Shown here piece by piece: positions 36,374 to 46,839 of a stretch of DNA of 64,000 nucleotides. A program made the translations under genes and the position numbers. The notes beneath the pieces were generated by a model that saw nothing but the letters and a program-made list of their open reading frames with translations, was not told where the DNA came from and did not search any database. How positions within the stretch are numbered: the stretch's first letter is position 1; every line of letters begins with the position of its first letter. The DNA is from Picosynechococcus sp. PCC 7003 (lineage in GTDB: Bacteria > Cyanobacteriota > Cyanobacteriia > Cyanobacteriales > MRBY01), in contig NZ_CP016474.1 in assembly GCF_001693255.1 (NCBI RefSeq), positions 1,196,661 to 1,260,660 of the forward strand, given 5' to 3'.

Positions 36374-38290
36374 TTAAACGGTGGTGGTTGTCTTGGCGGC
36401 ATCTTTCTGGAAAAATGCGGCTCGAATTGACTCTGCCATCTGGGCTGGGGTCAACCCATGGGCCGCTTTCGATTCCGCCGGAGTCGCGTGGTCCACGAGT
36501 ACATCCCCAATGCCAAAGCGTTTTACGGGAACAAGCACATCATGATCCTGGAGCGCTTCACAGACCGCAGACCCAAAACCACCCATTAAGCAGCCCTCTT
36601 CAAAGGTGGCAACCTTACCAATTTGCTTCGCGAGGGGAGCAATGAGGTCGGTGTCTAAGGGTTTCACAAATCGTGCGTTGATCACCGTGGCGCTAATGCC
36701 ATGTTCACTGAGAATTTCAGCCACCTGGAGGGTCGAGTGCACCATGGCTCCATAGCCGATCAGAAGAATATCATCACCATTACGGAGGATTTCCCCTTTG
36801 CCGATGGGGAGGGGTTCCCAACCGTCTTCCATTAACGGTGCGCCGACGCCATTCCCTCTGGGATACCGCATGGCGATCGCCCCGTCCGTGTATTCAATGC
36901 CGGTGACGAGCATCCGTTGTAGTTCGGCTTCATCCTTGGGTGCCATCACCACAATATTGGGAATAAGGCGCAGGTAGGCAATATCGTACATCCCCTGGTG
37001 GGTCGGCCCGTCAGCCCCTACGATGCCCGCCCGGTCGAGGCAGAAAAAGACCGGTAGTTTTTGAATACAGACATCATGGATAATTTGGTCGTAGGCCCGT
37101 TGCAGGAAGGTCGAATAAATCGCGACCACTGGCCGTATGCCTTCACAGGCGAGACCTGCCGCGAGGGTAACGGCGTGTTGTTCGGCAATGCCGACGTCGA
37201 TGTACTGTTTCGGTAATTTTTGCTGGAGCTTATCCAACCCTGTACCGGTGGCCATCGCCGCTGTAATCCCGACAATTTTAGGATTGTTCTCCGCGAGGGT
37301 GGTCAGGGTGTGGGCAAAGACTTTGGAATAGCTTGGTGGCGTTGGTTTCTTCGAAGGAAACGCTTTGCCGGTGGCCAAGTCAAAGGGTTTCTGGGCATGG
37401 TAGCCCACTTGATCTTTTTCGGCGATCGCATAGCCTTTGCCCTTCACCGTAGCGACGTGGACGAGGGTCGGGCCTTTTGCCTTATGGGCCTGTTTAAAGG
37501 TGCGGATCAACTCTTCGAGGTTGTGGCCATCCACGGGGCCAAAATACTTAAAGCCTAATTCTTCAATGACTGCGCCAACCTTCGAGACCGCCAAGCGTTT
37601 CATGCTGTCCTTGAGCCGTTCCATCTCTGGGGTGAGGGAATCCCCCAGGAAGGGGAGATGTTTGACTTGTTCTTCGAGGTTATCGGTCAGGAACTGAACA
37701 GGATCACTGAGGCGAACTTTGTTGAGATAGCGCGAGATGGCCCCCACATTTGGGGAAATGGACATCTCATTGTCGTTGAGCACCACCATCAGGTTGGTGT
37801 CAGGTAAATGACCCGCATGGTTAATCGCTTCGAGGGCCATGCCGCCGGTCAACGCACCATCACCAATCACCGCCACACATTTAAAATCTTCCCCCTTTGC
37901 ATCCCGTGCCAATGCCATCCCTAGGGCTGCGGAGATACTGGTCGAGGCGTGACCGGCACCAAAATGATCAAACACATTTTCGCTGCGCTTGAGGTAGCCG
38001 GCGACCCCATCCTTTTGCCGGAGGGTGTGGAATTCGTTGTAGCGTCCGGTAATCAACTTATGGGGATAAGCCTGATGACCAACATCCCACACCACTTTGT
38101 CACGATCGAGATCAAGGGTTTGGTAGAGGGCGAGGGTGAGTTCAACCACCCCTAAACCAGGGCCGAGATGACCACCGCTTGCGGCAATCGTCTGGAGGTG
38201 TTTTTCTCGAATTTGCCGGGCAATCTCTTCCAACTGACGGGTGGTTAGACCGTGGAGTTGGTTCGGATGGGTAATTTCACTCAGATGCAT
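36374..38290 (-). CDS. dxs: 1-deoxy-D-xylulose-5-phosphate synthase
   Basis: First and often rate-limiting step of the MEP pathway: condenses pyruvate and glyceraldehyde-3-phosphate using thiamine diphosphate. The 638 aa protein shows [18 protein letters not shown], the ThDP motif [18 protein letters not shown] with NDNEMSIS, the GTGLDK region, and [15 protein letters not shown] of the pyrimidine-binding domain. Length is normal. A strong terminator follows. It is 202 bases downstream of ols on the same strand, but probably has its own promoter. Confidence 0.97.
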   Translation of the reverse strand: MHLSEITHPNQLHGLTTRQLEEIARQIREKHLQTIAASGGHLGPGLGVVELTLALYQTLDLDRDKVVWDVGHQAYPHKLITGRYNEFHTLRQKDGVAGYLKRSENVFDHFGAGHASTSISAALGMALARDAKGEDFKCVAVIGDGALTGGMALEAINHAGHLPDTNLMVVLNDNEMSISPNVGAISRYLNKVRLSDPVQFLTDNLEEQVKHLPFLGDSLTPEMERLKDSMKRLAVSKVGAVIEELGFKYFGPVDGHNLEELIRTFKQAHKAKGPTLVHVATVKGKGYAIAEKDQVGYHAQKPFDLATGKAFPSKKPTPPSYSKVFAHTLTTLAENNPKIVGITAAMATGTGLDKLQQKLPKQYIDVGIAEQHAVTLAAGLACEGIRPVVAIYSTFLQRAYDQIIHDVCIQKLPVFFCLDRAGIVGADGPTHQGMYDIAYLRLIPNIVVMAPKDEAELQRMLVTGIEYTDGAIAMRYPRGNGVGAPLMEDGWEPLPIGKGEILRNGDDILLIGYGAMVHSTLQVAEILSEHGISATVINARFVKPLDTDLIAPLAKQIGKVATFEEGCLMGGFGSAVCEALQDHDVLVPVKRFGIGDVLVDHATPAESKAAHGLTPAQMAESIRAAFFQKDAAKTTTTV

Positions 38291-38492
38291 GGGTGTTTCT
38301 AGAGAGCGATCTTGTAAAGGGGTCTAGTTCTCAGGATATCAGGTCTAACAATTTTAATCAGAAGATTCGGGTTGGCCTGAATGATCCCAGGGGATTGTGT
38401 GGAAATCTGGGTCAAGGTTCCACAGATTTTTAGAATCTAATATTTACGGAGTCTTGGACTGTACTTTGCAATATTTTTTATTGTGTTTTGGG

Positions 38493-41400
38493 TCAGGGGG
38501 TCTGGAGTTGCTGATAAACAATTTGGGTGATCGCCTGGGGATTTTCAAAGTGGAGATTATGGCCGCCGGCAACCGTAAGGCGTTGGGCCTGGGGAAGGGC
38601 TGCTTGGATCGCCTGGAGATCAGCGGGGCGGTTGAATTCGCTCTGGTCTCCATAGATGAGGGTGATCGGCGCTTGGATATCTTTGAGTAGGGCGAGGTAA
38701 CGCCGTCTGCTAATGCCATTAAATTCGATGCCCGCCCGGGTACGGAGGAAGGCATCCCAACGCCACCGCACCCCTTTTTCAACGGTGCTGGTGCTGCGCT
38801 GGGTGAGGAACTCCGAAAGATCTTTGGGGAGTTGGGGCGTGGCTTGGCGGAGGCGACGGGCAGCCACTTCTAGGCTGGGGAAGGTCGGGTGTTGGGGGGG
38901 CGCGGCGAGGTAATCGAGATGGGTGGTCAGGTGATGCCCCGTTTCGGCGTCGTCGATGTCATTGGGGACGATGGTTTCAACGAGAATCAGCTTTTCTACC
39001 TGGGTTTGGCGAATTCCTGCATACATCGCACCGATGATCGAGCCCATGGAATGGCCCACCAAGGTAAAGGGGCGATCGCCTAATTGTTTGGCAAGGGCAT
39101 CTACGTCAGCCAGGAAATCGAGCATACTGTAGGACTGGGCATGGGCAGATTTGCCGTGACCACGCAGATCCGGGGCAACGACCCAATAGCCCTGGGCCGC
39201 TAACTGGGGGGCGATCAGTTGCCAGGATGCCCCCTGCTCAAGGATGCCATGGAGGAACAAAACTAATGGTTGGTGGCGATCGCCCCACTCACAAAGACAG
39301 GTTTCTAAACCGCGTACGGTCACGAACCGTTCGGTCATGGAGGGGAGAACTTGGGTTTGGGGCGTTAGTTGGTGGGGTTCCTGGGGCAGCTCGTAGGCAA
39401 AAGTTTGGGCCAGGTGGATCGTATCTGGCTGGAGAGCAGCGGGCAGGGTAATCGAACGCCATTTGTCTGCAAGGGCCGGATCAATGGCCTTGTGTTGGAG
39501 GAAGTTGGGATCCCCGACGCCCATAGATTGTTGGTGGAGTCCATCGGTGAGGCGATCGCCGCTGTAGGGATTGAGGAGCGCTTCGTCAAAATCCACCCCC
39601 AGAAAATCACAAATCTCCGCCAAAACTTGGCGGGGACTACGGACGAGATCCTCATAAATTACCTGGAGATAGCGATCCGCACCAACCGTGTGACCCAGGT
39701 CTAAAATATTGCGGTTGCTGGTGCGCCAAATGGACTCCGCGAGGGCGTAGGGATTTTGCTGTTCGGCCCCCAGCAGTTTATCCATTCGTAATCGGGTGAA
39801 GGATTCAATCACCGCGTAGGGATGACGTACCAGGTGAATATATTTGGCTTGGTCAAAGAGGATTTCGCTGTGGTCTAAGCTATGGCGATCGCTGCCATAG
39901 CTAGGAGATTTGTCAATGAGCAAACGCTGTCTCGCCTTTTGCTGGAGATAGGCATAAATCTCAGCAATGGGAGTATCTGCCTCAATCCATTGGTTGACCT
40001 TGGCCTGGCTTGCCTCTGGGGTGAGGTTTTCGAGATCCATCAAGGCCCGTTGTAGCCCTTCGCCAAGGTGGGATCGGCCCAATTCCTGATGGCGATCGCC
40101 CATGGTTTCAAAGGGAAGCAAATGTAGCTCCGGCGGCGAATATAGACCCGGATGTCCGGCCAACATTACTCGCAGCAAGGTCGAACCAGACCGAGGGCTA
40201 GAGAGGATAAAAGCAACGGGATTTGGGTTTTTGCGGTCGGGTTTTTGCCACTGTTTTTTCGTTTTGACCGCAAGGCTTTGGGAGGGAATCACTTCTGTTG
40301 TCGTCGCCGCTTCGGGGTCATGGGCCTTGGTAAATTCCGAGGCTAAATAGGCCGTCAATACATCGAGTCTGGGCCGCTCGTAGATTTCCCTGGGGTACAA
40401 CATCAGTTGTAAATCCTGTTTCAGGCTGGCGATCGCCTCCATGATCATCAGCGAATCCATGCCCAGATCCAACAAGCTATCGTGGCTTTGAATTTGGTTA
40501 ATGTCTAACCTGAGAATTTGTGCCACAGACTGCCGCAGATAGTCCAGCAGATAGTCAGCCCGTTGGGAAGCGTCTAGGTCGATTAATTTGTCAAAGATCG
40601 AAGCCGTTGGAGGGGCATCTTTGGCGGCGGGAATAACAGCGGCAAAATAATGGGTTTTGGCAAATTCAGGAAACTGCTTGGCCAGGTTTTGCCAGTCTGG
40701 TTTAAAAACACCCATTTCGCCCTGGGTTCCTAAGACCTGTTCGAGGAGCGTTAATCCCTGTTGCGGCGGCAGCCACGCTAAATTTTGATTGCTGAGGGAG
40801 TTGGCCATGCCCCCTTCGGCCCAAGGCCCCCAATGGATCGCCAGAGCCGGTAAACTTTGGGCTTGTCGATATTGGGCGATCGCCGTCATGCCCCGGTTTG
40901 CCGCGGCATAATTCCCCTGTCCCGGTGAACCCAGCACCCCCGCCACGGAGGAAAACAACACAAAAAAATCAAGATCGAGCTTTTGACTATGGCGGTGGAG
41001 ATGCCAAGTCCCTTTCAGTTTGGCAGCGGCGACGGTTTGGAAATTTTGCCAGGTTTGTTGTTGCAGCAAACCATCGGCTAAGGTACCCGCCGCATGGAAA
41101 ATCCCCTTGATGTGGGGGTAGGTTTGGAACAATTTTGCTACTTGGGTTTCATCGGCTAAATCACAGGGATAGACCACCGCATTGGTCGGTAAAGTTTGCG
41201 GATCCGCTGCCGGAACGCGCCGCCCCAAGAGAATTACTTTTTCTGCCCCCTTAGCCGCTAACCATTGGGCAATTTTGCGGCCAATGGCCCCCAGTCCCCC
41301 TGTCACGAGATAAGTCTGTTGGGGTTGAATCTGGATGTTGTTCTGGGAAAGTAGCGGTTGCTTTTTGAGCTGTGCCCCATAGAGTCGCTCGCGCCGCACC

Positions 41401-44400
41401 GCCACCTGTTGCACTTGTCTTTGTTGGCAAATCTGGGCGAAATTCGGCAGGGTGTCATCGACATCAATAATCCCCCCCCACAACTCTGGATGTTCGAGGG
41501 CGATCGCCTGGGCGAGGCCCCACAATCCCCCTTGGGCAAATCCGGCGACAGCATCGGTTGCGAGCACCCGTTGGCTCTGGTGGGTTATAAACCAACAGGG
41601 AACCGCGATTTTTTGTTGATATAAAGCTTGGATGAGTTGGAGAGCGAAGCCACTGGTTTCCTTTTGAATTTCATCTAGGTCTTCTGAATCTTCTCGGAGG
41701 GGACATAGGTAAAGGATGCCCGCTAAATTTTGGGGGCCGACCTGGGTAAATAAGCTTTCCAAGGCATCGGCAGACACTTCCCAGGGGGCATCCGTCGGAA
41801 AATGATTCCTTTGGCCGAGATACACTCGTTGGGCATTTTTGAACTGGGCCTCAATGGACTCGCTATGGTGGTGGCGATCGCCTAGGATGAGCCACAGCTT
41901 ATCCGACGGCTCAGGGGTCGGGGGTAAGGTTTCCAGGGGCGTCCAGGCCACCTGATAAAACCAATCCTTGAGGTCATCAGGTGCTGGGTTTACGGGTTCG
42001 GCCTGAACCTTTTGCCAAGAGCCGTGATTAAACCAATACCGTTGTCGTTGGAAGGGATAGGTGGGTAGGATCAGTTTCCGTTGACCATAGCCCGCTTCCA
42101 CCGCCTGCCAGTCGATATTTAGACCTTGCTCATACAGTTTGCCGAGACTGGTGAAAATTTCTAACCATGGTTCGCTATGGGGGCGTAAACTGGGCAACCA
42201 CATCGCCTCCTGTTCGGCTAGGCAATGGCGTCCCATGCTCAGGAGCACTGGCTTCACGCCGATTTCGAGGTAAACGTTTGCCCCTGACTGGGCCAGGGTT
42301 TGGATGCTCTGCACAAATTTAACGGGTTGCAAAACATGCTTCACCCAATAGTCAGCCTGGGCGATTTCGGCTTCAATCTGGCCGCCCGTGACATTAGAAA
42401 TTAGCGGGATACGAGGCTGGTGGAAGGTAATTTGTTCGGCAATTTCCCGAAACTCTGCCAGCATGGGGGCCATTAGAGGGGAGTGGAAGGCATGGGAAAC
42501 CTTGAGGGGTTTGGTTTTGATCCCTTGGCTTTGGAGTTTACTAATACTGGCTTCAAGGCAGGGGGTCTGTCCTGACAGCACCAAATGGGAACCGTTTTCG
42601 GCCCCTACGGTTAAATGCTCCGATAGGTAGGGTTTAATGACGGTTTTATCGGCAAAGACCGCCGCCATACTGCCATTGCTGGGGAGGGCATGCATCAGTT
42701 TGCCCCGGGCCGTAATTAATTTCATGCCGTCTGCTAGGGAAAATACCCCCGCCAGACAGGCCGCGACATATTCACCGACGCTATGGCCCATACAAAAGTC
42801 TGGTGTGACGCCCCAACTGAGCCATAGTTGGGCGATCGCATATTCAACGGCAAAGAGGAGGGGCTGGGTATAGACGGTTTCGTGGACGAGATCAGGGCTA
42901 TGGTTACCGTATAGCAGGTCGGTGAGGGCAGGCGCTTCAGGGGAATAGGTCTGCCAGAGGCGATCGCACTCATCCAGCACCTGTCGAAAGCGTGGACTGG
43001 TTTGGTACAGTTGTTGTCCCATACCATGGTATTGAGAGCCTTGCCCTGTAAATAAAAAGGCGATTTTTGCGGGGGAACTGAGGCGAGGTTGGGCCAGAAA
43101 ATCTTGATTTAAGGCTTGTTGTAAATCGGCAACCTGTTTAAAGGCAAAAAAACGACGTTCCTTGAGGGGTGATCGCCCGGTATTGGCAGACCAACATAGA
43201 TCCCGTGGGTCAACGCTAGGATGTTGGGCCAGATAGTCTACATAGCTCTTTTGTAAAGCATTCAACGCCTGGGAATTTTTGGCAGAAAGGGTCAGCAGAT
43301 GCCAAGGGCGGTCTTGGGCAACGGAGAGATTAGGCGTTGGCGATTTGGCATAGTCCCCCACAATCACGTGGGCATTGGTGCCACCAAACCCAAAGGAACT
43401 CACCCCAGCCAATCGTTTTTGCGACCCCCTTGGCCAAGGCTGCTGTTCCCTCGTAATGGTCACTAAACCGTCTAGATCAATGCGAGGATTGAGCTGCTTA
43501 AAATGCAAATGTTGAGGAATCACCCCATGCCCTAGGGACAAAATTACCTTGATTAAGCCCGCGATGCCTGCCGCCGCCTCGAGGTGACCAATGTTCGTTT
43601 TCACGGAACCCACCACACAGGGCTGTTCCCGCTGTACTGTTTGTAAAACTGCCTTCAGAGAATTAATCTCAATGGGATCACCTAGAGGCGTGCCGGTGCC
43701 ATGGGCCTCTAGGTAATCTAAATCGGCGGCGGTAATGCCTGCTTGGGCCAGGGCTTGGCGAATAACGGCCTGCTGCGATCGCCCGTTGGGGGCCGTCAAA
43801 CCATTGCTGCGGCCGTCTTGGTTCACCGCGGAGCCGTGGATCACCGCGAGAATATTATCCCCGTCCCGTTCTGCCTGGGCGAGGGGTTTGAGGAGCACGA
43901 CCCCACAGCCTTCCCCCCGCACGTAGCCATCGGCCCCTTCATCAAAGGTTTGGCAACGGCCCGTTGCACTCATCATGCCCGCCTGGGTAAAGGTCTGGGT
44001 CACATCGGGGGTCAAAATTAAATTCACCCCAGCGGCGATCGCCAACTCCGATTCTCCATTCATTAAACTTTGGCAAGCCAGATGAACCGCCACCAGAGAA
44101 GAGGAACAGGCCGTATCGATGCTGAGGGAAACTCCCCGGAGATCAAGGAAGTAAGACAGACGGTTGGCCGCAACACTGTGGGCGTTGCCCGTGCCCATGT
44201 AGGGATTGATGGGATTGTTTTCCCGCACCTGCAATTGGGCATAATCACTGTTACTAATGCCGACAAAAACCCCCGTTTGGGAATGGCGTAAACTTGCGGC
44301 TGGAATATTGGCCCGTTCCAAGGCTTCCCAGGTCACTTCCAATAGCAACCGTTGCTGGGGATCCATTTGTTCCGCTTCCCGGGGGGAAATGCCAAAAAAT

Positions 44401-46643
44401 TGCGGGTCAAACTGATCAATATTTTCTAAAAAACCACCCCATTCTCCTGTAGCCCAGCGGGTTTTGAGGGGGTGAACACCATCTTTCCCCTGGCGTAATA
44501 ATTCCCAAAAAGCTTCGGGGTTGTCGGCTTGGGGAAAACGACAACTGAGACCCACCACCGCAATTTCTTTGTCCTGGATTTTTGGTACTTGCGGTAATTT
44601 TTCGAGCCCTTGGTTGCCCTGGACTAAAAAGTGAGCCAGGGTGCGAATGGTCGGGTAATCGTAGGCCAAGGTGGGATCTAATTTTCGACCCAGCCAATCC
44701 TCTAAATCGGCGGTGACCTGTACCGCTTGCACTGAGTCCAGGCCATAACTCGCAAAGGGCTCCGTTTCATCTAATTGTTGAGGAGCAATGCCGAGGCGAC
44801 GGGCAATATTATCTTTAAGCCAGGCTTCAATTTGCTGTTGCTGGTGGTTGGGCTGCGAGGAATCTGTGGGGGCTACTCCGGCGGACTTGGGGTTCTGCGT
44901 GTTGCTCTCTGGTTTTTCTTCCTGGTGGCTGGGCTGCCACTCGCCGACCACGGCCAAGGTTCCGTCTAAAAAACCAGCTTTGCAGGCATGGCGACGGATC
45001 TTCCCGCTCGATGTTTTGGGAATGCTACCCGGTTTAATGAAACAAATGGCATGGGGTTGCAGTTGATGTTCAGCGGCGATCGCCCCACGAATAGCCTGGG
45101 CCACTGCCGCAACATTTAATTTGCGGGCATATTTGCGCTCCACTTCCTGGACAATGACGAGCTGTTCTTCCCCATCAATGTCCACTGATACGGCGGCCCC
45201 GGCTCCCTGCCGTAAAGCGGGATGGGCCACTTCGACGGTTAATTCAATGTCTTGGGGATAGTGATTGCGACCCCGGATAATCAATAGATCCTTTAAACGA
45301 CCCGTAATATACAGTTCGCCGTCTTGCAAAAAACCCAGATCACCCGTGCGTAAAAAGCCCGTTTCTGCACCAACGGTTCCTTGGAATTGTTGCTGAGTGA
45401 GGCCTGGCTTTTGCCAATAGCCTTGAGCAACGCTTTCACCCTTGACCCATACTTCACCAATTTCACCGACGGCACATTCTGTGAAAGCCTGGGGATCAAC
45501 AATTTTGACAATTTGGTCGCCAATCACCTCACCACTGCCGACCAAGGTCACTGTCGCTTCAGTTCCTTGGGCCGGGCGGACTTGGTTGGCTTCAATGCCC
45601 TGTTTACTAACGGTAATTTCCTGGGGAAGCTGGGCACGACCATTACCCCCGGAAACAATCAGGGTGGTTTCGGCCATGCCATAGCAGGGATAAAACGCTG
45701 ATTTTTGAAAGCCTGCTACAGCAAAGGTTTGCGCAAAATTTTCGAGGGTCACAGCACGGATCGGTTCGGCCCCGGAAAAGGCCAGTCGCCAACAGCTTAG
45801 ATCGAGTTCTCTGATTTGTTCTGGGGTAATTTGGCTGGCACAGAGGTCATAGGCAAAATTCGGCGCACCACTGGTGGAAACGCGATAGTCATTGATCGCC
45901 TTTAGCCACCGCAAAGGTCGCTGCAAAAAAGCCACCGGGGGCATTAAAATTTGCGTTGCTCCCACATAAATGGGCTGTAAAATGCCGCCGATCAAGCCCA
46001 TATCATGGTAGGGCGGCAACCAGGAAACCCCCATACTCGCTTCCGTATCCTGGAATCCTTGGTTGATCAGGCCAGAATTGTGGATCAAATTGTGATGGGA
46101 GACCATCACCCCTTTGGGATCGCCCGTAGAGCCACTGGTATATTGCAAAAAGGCAAGATCTGCGCCGGAAATATTTGGTTTTTGCCAGTTTTTTGCGGAG
46201 GTTAATTCAACTTGATCTGTAGCCAAACAATGGAAGTCTGTACCTTCTAAATCTTCGAGGCGATCGGCAATTTTATCTTTAAGTTCTGTTGTGGTGAGGG
46301 CAAATTTCGCCTGGGCATCTTGGATAATGCTATGGAGGCGGTCAAAGGATTTATTCGGTCGCGGCGGGTAAGCTGGCACGGCGATCGCCCCGGCATATAA
46401 ACACCCCAAAAAAGCACCGATAAACTCAAGACCCGGTGGATATAGTAAGAGTGCTCGCTCTCCTTGGGCCTGGTTAGCTTGCAAAAAAGCGGCGATCGCC
46501 TGGGCTTTCTGGTCTAATTCTCCGTAGGTTAGGGCTGCAGATTCCGTTTCGCCGTCAGCCAGAAAACTAAACACGGTTTTCCGCGCCTGAAGTTTAGCTC
46601 TGTACTGGAGCAGATCGACGAAATTTGCAAATTGACCAACCAT
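38493..46643 (-). CDS. ols: Type I polyketide olefin synthase Ols (terminal alkene biosynthesis)
   Basis: A single 2716 aa protein that loads a fatty acid, extends it by one malonyl unit, reduces the beta-keto group, then sulfonates and decarboxylates to a terminal alkene. Domains in order: fatty acyl-AMP ligase (about 1-590, YTSGSTGDPKG); ACP1 (Ser637 in YGLDSVQ); ketosynthase (about 690-1115, Cys846 in DTACSSS); acyltransferase (about 1200-1500, Ser1288 in GHSVGEY); ketoreductase (about 1775-1960, Tyr1912); ACP2 (Ser2064 in GMDSLMI); sulfotransferase (about 2145-2420, SSPRSGSTLL); thioesterase (about 2440-2716, Ser2532 in GHSMGS, His2695). No DH, ER or methyltransferase. In PCC 7002 the homologue makes C19 alkenes. 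All active-site residues are intact. Confidence 0.97.
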   Translation of the reverse strand: MVGQFANFVDLLQYRAKLQARKTVFSFLADGETESAALTYGELDQKAQAIAAFLQANQAQGERALLLYPPGLEFIGAFLGCLYAGAIAVPAYPPRPNKSFDRLHSIIQDAQAKFALTTTELKDKIADRLEDLEGTDFHCLATDQVELTSAKNWQKPNISGADLAFLQYTSGSTGDPKGVMVSHHNLIHNSGLINQGFQDTEASMGVSWLPPYHDMGLIGGILQPIYVGATQILMPPVAFLQRPLRWLKAINDYRVSTSGAPNFAYDLCASQITPEQIRELDLSCWRLAFSGAEPIRAVTLENFAQTFAVAGFQKSAFYPCYGMAETTLIVSGGNGRAQLPQEITVSKQGIEANQVRPAQGTEATVTLVGSGEVIGDQIVKIVDPQAFTECAVGEIGEVWVKGESVAQGYWQKPGLTQQQFQGTVGAETGFLRTGDLGFLQDGELYITGRLKDLLIIRGRNHYPQDIELTVEVAHPALRQGAGAAVSVDIDGEEQLVIVQEVERKYARKLNVAAVAQAIRGAIAAEHQLQPHAICFIKPGSIPKTSSGKIRRHACKAGFLDGTLAVVGEWQPSHQEEKPESNTQNPKSAGVAPTDSSQPNHQQQQIEAWLKDNIARRLGIAPQQLDETEPFASYGLDSVQAVQVTADLEDWLGRKLDPTLAYDYPTIRTLAHFLVQGNQGLEKLPQVPKIQDKEIAVVGLSCRFPQADNPEAFWELLRQGKDGVHPLKTRWATGEWGGFLENIDQFDPQFFGISPREAEQMDPQQRLLLEVTWEALERANIPAASLRHSQTGVFVGISNSDYAQLQVRENNPINPYMGTGNAHSVAANRLSYFLDLRGVSLSIDTACSSSLVAVHLACQSLMNGESELAIAAGVNLILTPDVTQTFTQAGMMSATGRCQTFDEGADGYVRGEGCGVVLLKPLAQAERDGDNILAVIHGSAVNQDGRSNGLTAPNGRSQQAVIRQALAQAGITAADLDYLEAHGTGTPLGDPIEINSLKAVLQTVQREQPCVVGSVKTNIGHLEAAAGIAGLIKVILSLGHGVIPQHLHFKQLNPRIDLDGLVTITREQQPWPRGSQKRLAGVSSFGFGGTNAHVIVGDYAKSPTPNLSVAQDRPWHLLTLSAKNSQALNALQKSYVDYLAQHPSVDPRDLCWSANTGRSPLKERRFFAFKQVADLQQALNQDFLAQPRLSSPAKIAFLFTGQGSQYHGMGQQLYQTSPRFRQVLDECDRLWQTYSPEAPALTDLLYGNHSPDLVHETVYTQPLLFAVEYAIAQLWLSWGVTPDFCMGHSVGEYVAACLAGVFSLADGMKLITARGKLMHALPSNGSMAAVFADKTVIKPYLSEHLTVGAENGSHLVLSGQTPCLEASISKLQSQGIKTKPLKVSHAFHSPLMAPMLAEFREIAEQITFHQPRIPLISNVTGGQIEAEIAQADYWVKHVLQPVKFVQSIQTLAQSGANVYLEIGVKPVLLSMGRHCLAEQEAMWLPSLRPHSEPWLEIFTSLGKLYEQGLNIDWQAVEAGYGQRKLILPTYPFQRQRYWFNHGSWQKVQAEPVNPAPDDLKDWFYQVAWTPLETLPPTPEPSDKLWLILGDRHHHSESIEAQFKNAQRVYLGQRNHFPTDAPWEVSADALESLFTQVGPQNLAGILYLCPLREDSEDLDEIQKETSGFALQLIQALYQQKIAVPCWFITHQSQRVLATDAVAGFAQGGLWGLAQAIALEHPELWGGIIDVDDTLPNFAQICQQRQVQQVAVRRERLYGAQLKKQPLLSQNNIQIQPQQTYLVTGGLGAIGRKIAQWLAAKGAEKVILLGRRVPAADPQTLPTNAVVYPCDLADETQVAKLFQTYPHIKGIFHAAGTLADGLLQQQTWQNFQTVAAAKLKGTWHLHRHSQKLDLDFFVLFSSVAGVLGSPGQGNYAAANRGMTAIAQYRQAQSLPALAIHWGPWAEGGMANSLSNQNLAWLPPQQGLTLLEQVLGTQGEMGVFKPDWQNLAKQFPEFAKTHYFAAVIPAAKDAPPTASIFDKLIDLDASQRADYLLDYLRQSVAQILRLDINQIQSHDSLLDLGMDSLMIMEAIASLKQDLQLMLYPREIYERPRLDVLTAYLASEFTKAHDPEAATTTEVIPSQSLAVKTKKQWQKPDRKNPNPVAFILSSPRSGSTLLRVMLAGHPGLYSPPELHLLPFETMGDRHQELGRSHLGEGLQRALMDLENLTPEASQAKVNQWIEADTPIAEIYAYLQQKARQRLLIDKSPSYGSDRHSLDHSEILFDQAKYIHLVRHPYAVIESFTRLRMDKLLGAEQQNPYALAESIWRTSNRNILDLGHTVGADRYLQVIYEDLVRSPRQVLAEICDFLGVDFDEALLNPYSGDRLTDGLHQQSMGVGDPNFLQHKAIDPALADKWRSITLPAALQPDTIHLAQTFAYELPQEPHQLTPQTQVLPSMTERFVTVRGLETCLCEWGDRHQPLVLFLHGILEQGASWQLIAPQLAAQGYWVVAPDLRGHGKSAHAQSYSMLDFLADVDALAKQLGDRPFTLVGHSMGSIIGAMYAGIRQTQVEKLILVETIVPNDIDDAETGHHLTTHLDYLAAPPQHPTFPSLEVAARRLRQATPQLPKDLSEFLTQRSTSTVEKGVRWRWDAFLRTRAGIEFNGISRRRYLALLKDIQAPITLIYGDQSEFNRPADLQAIQAALPQAQRLTVAGGHNLHFENPQAITQIVYQQLQTP

Positions 46644-46740
46644 GTATGCCTTAGCAACTCCTGTGAATGGAAATTCTGGACTCCGTATCCTAGCAATTTT
46701 TGCGAATACCCACGGGCCATAGCCTAGTTAACCATATTAA

Positions 46741-46763
46741 ACCGTGAGTTCCCTCCCCACGGT
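46741..46763 (-). terminator. Possible terminator between the hydrolase gene and ols
   Basis: ACCGTG pairs with CACGGT around an 11-base loop; on the minus strand TTTAAT follows. It lies 77 bases after the hydrolase stop and upstream of ols. The stem is short and the U-tract is weak. Confidence 0.35.
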
Positions 46764-46839
46764 AAATCCTCCCAAAATCCGCCGTTCCTTCGGTTATGGA
46801 GGGCCTGGTTTCAACTGATTTGAGTGTAAAAGCCCCAGG

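Noticed and set aside
36202-36645. Plus-strand 147-codon frame across the dxs terminator
   Set aside because: It lies antisense to dxs and the NrtA-like gene, crosses a clear terminator, and its product is low-complexity.
38700-46600. Many long antisense reading frames inside ols
   Set aside because: They follow from the GC-biased codon use of ols; none has a family signature or ribosome binding site.
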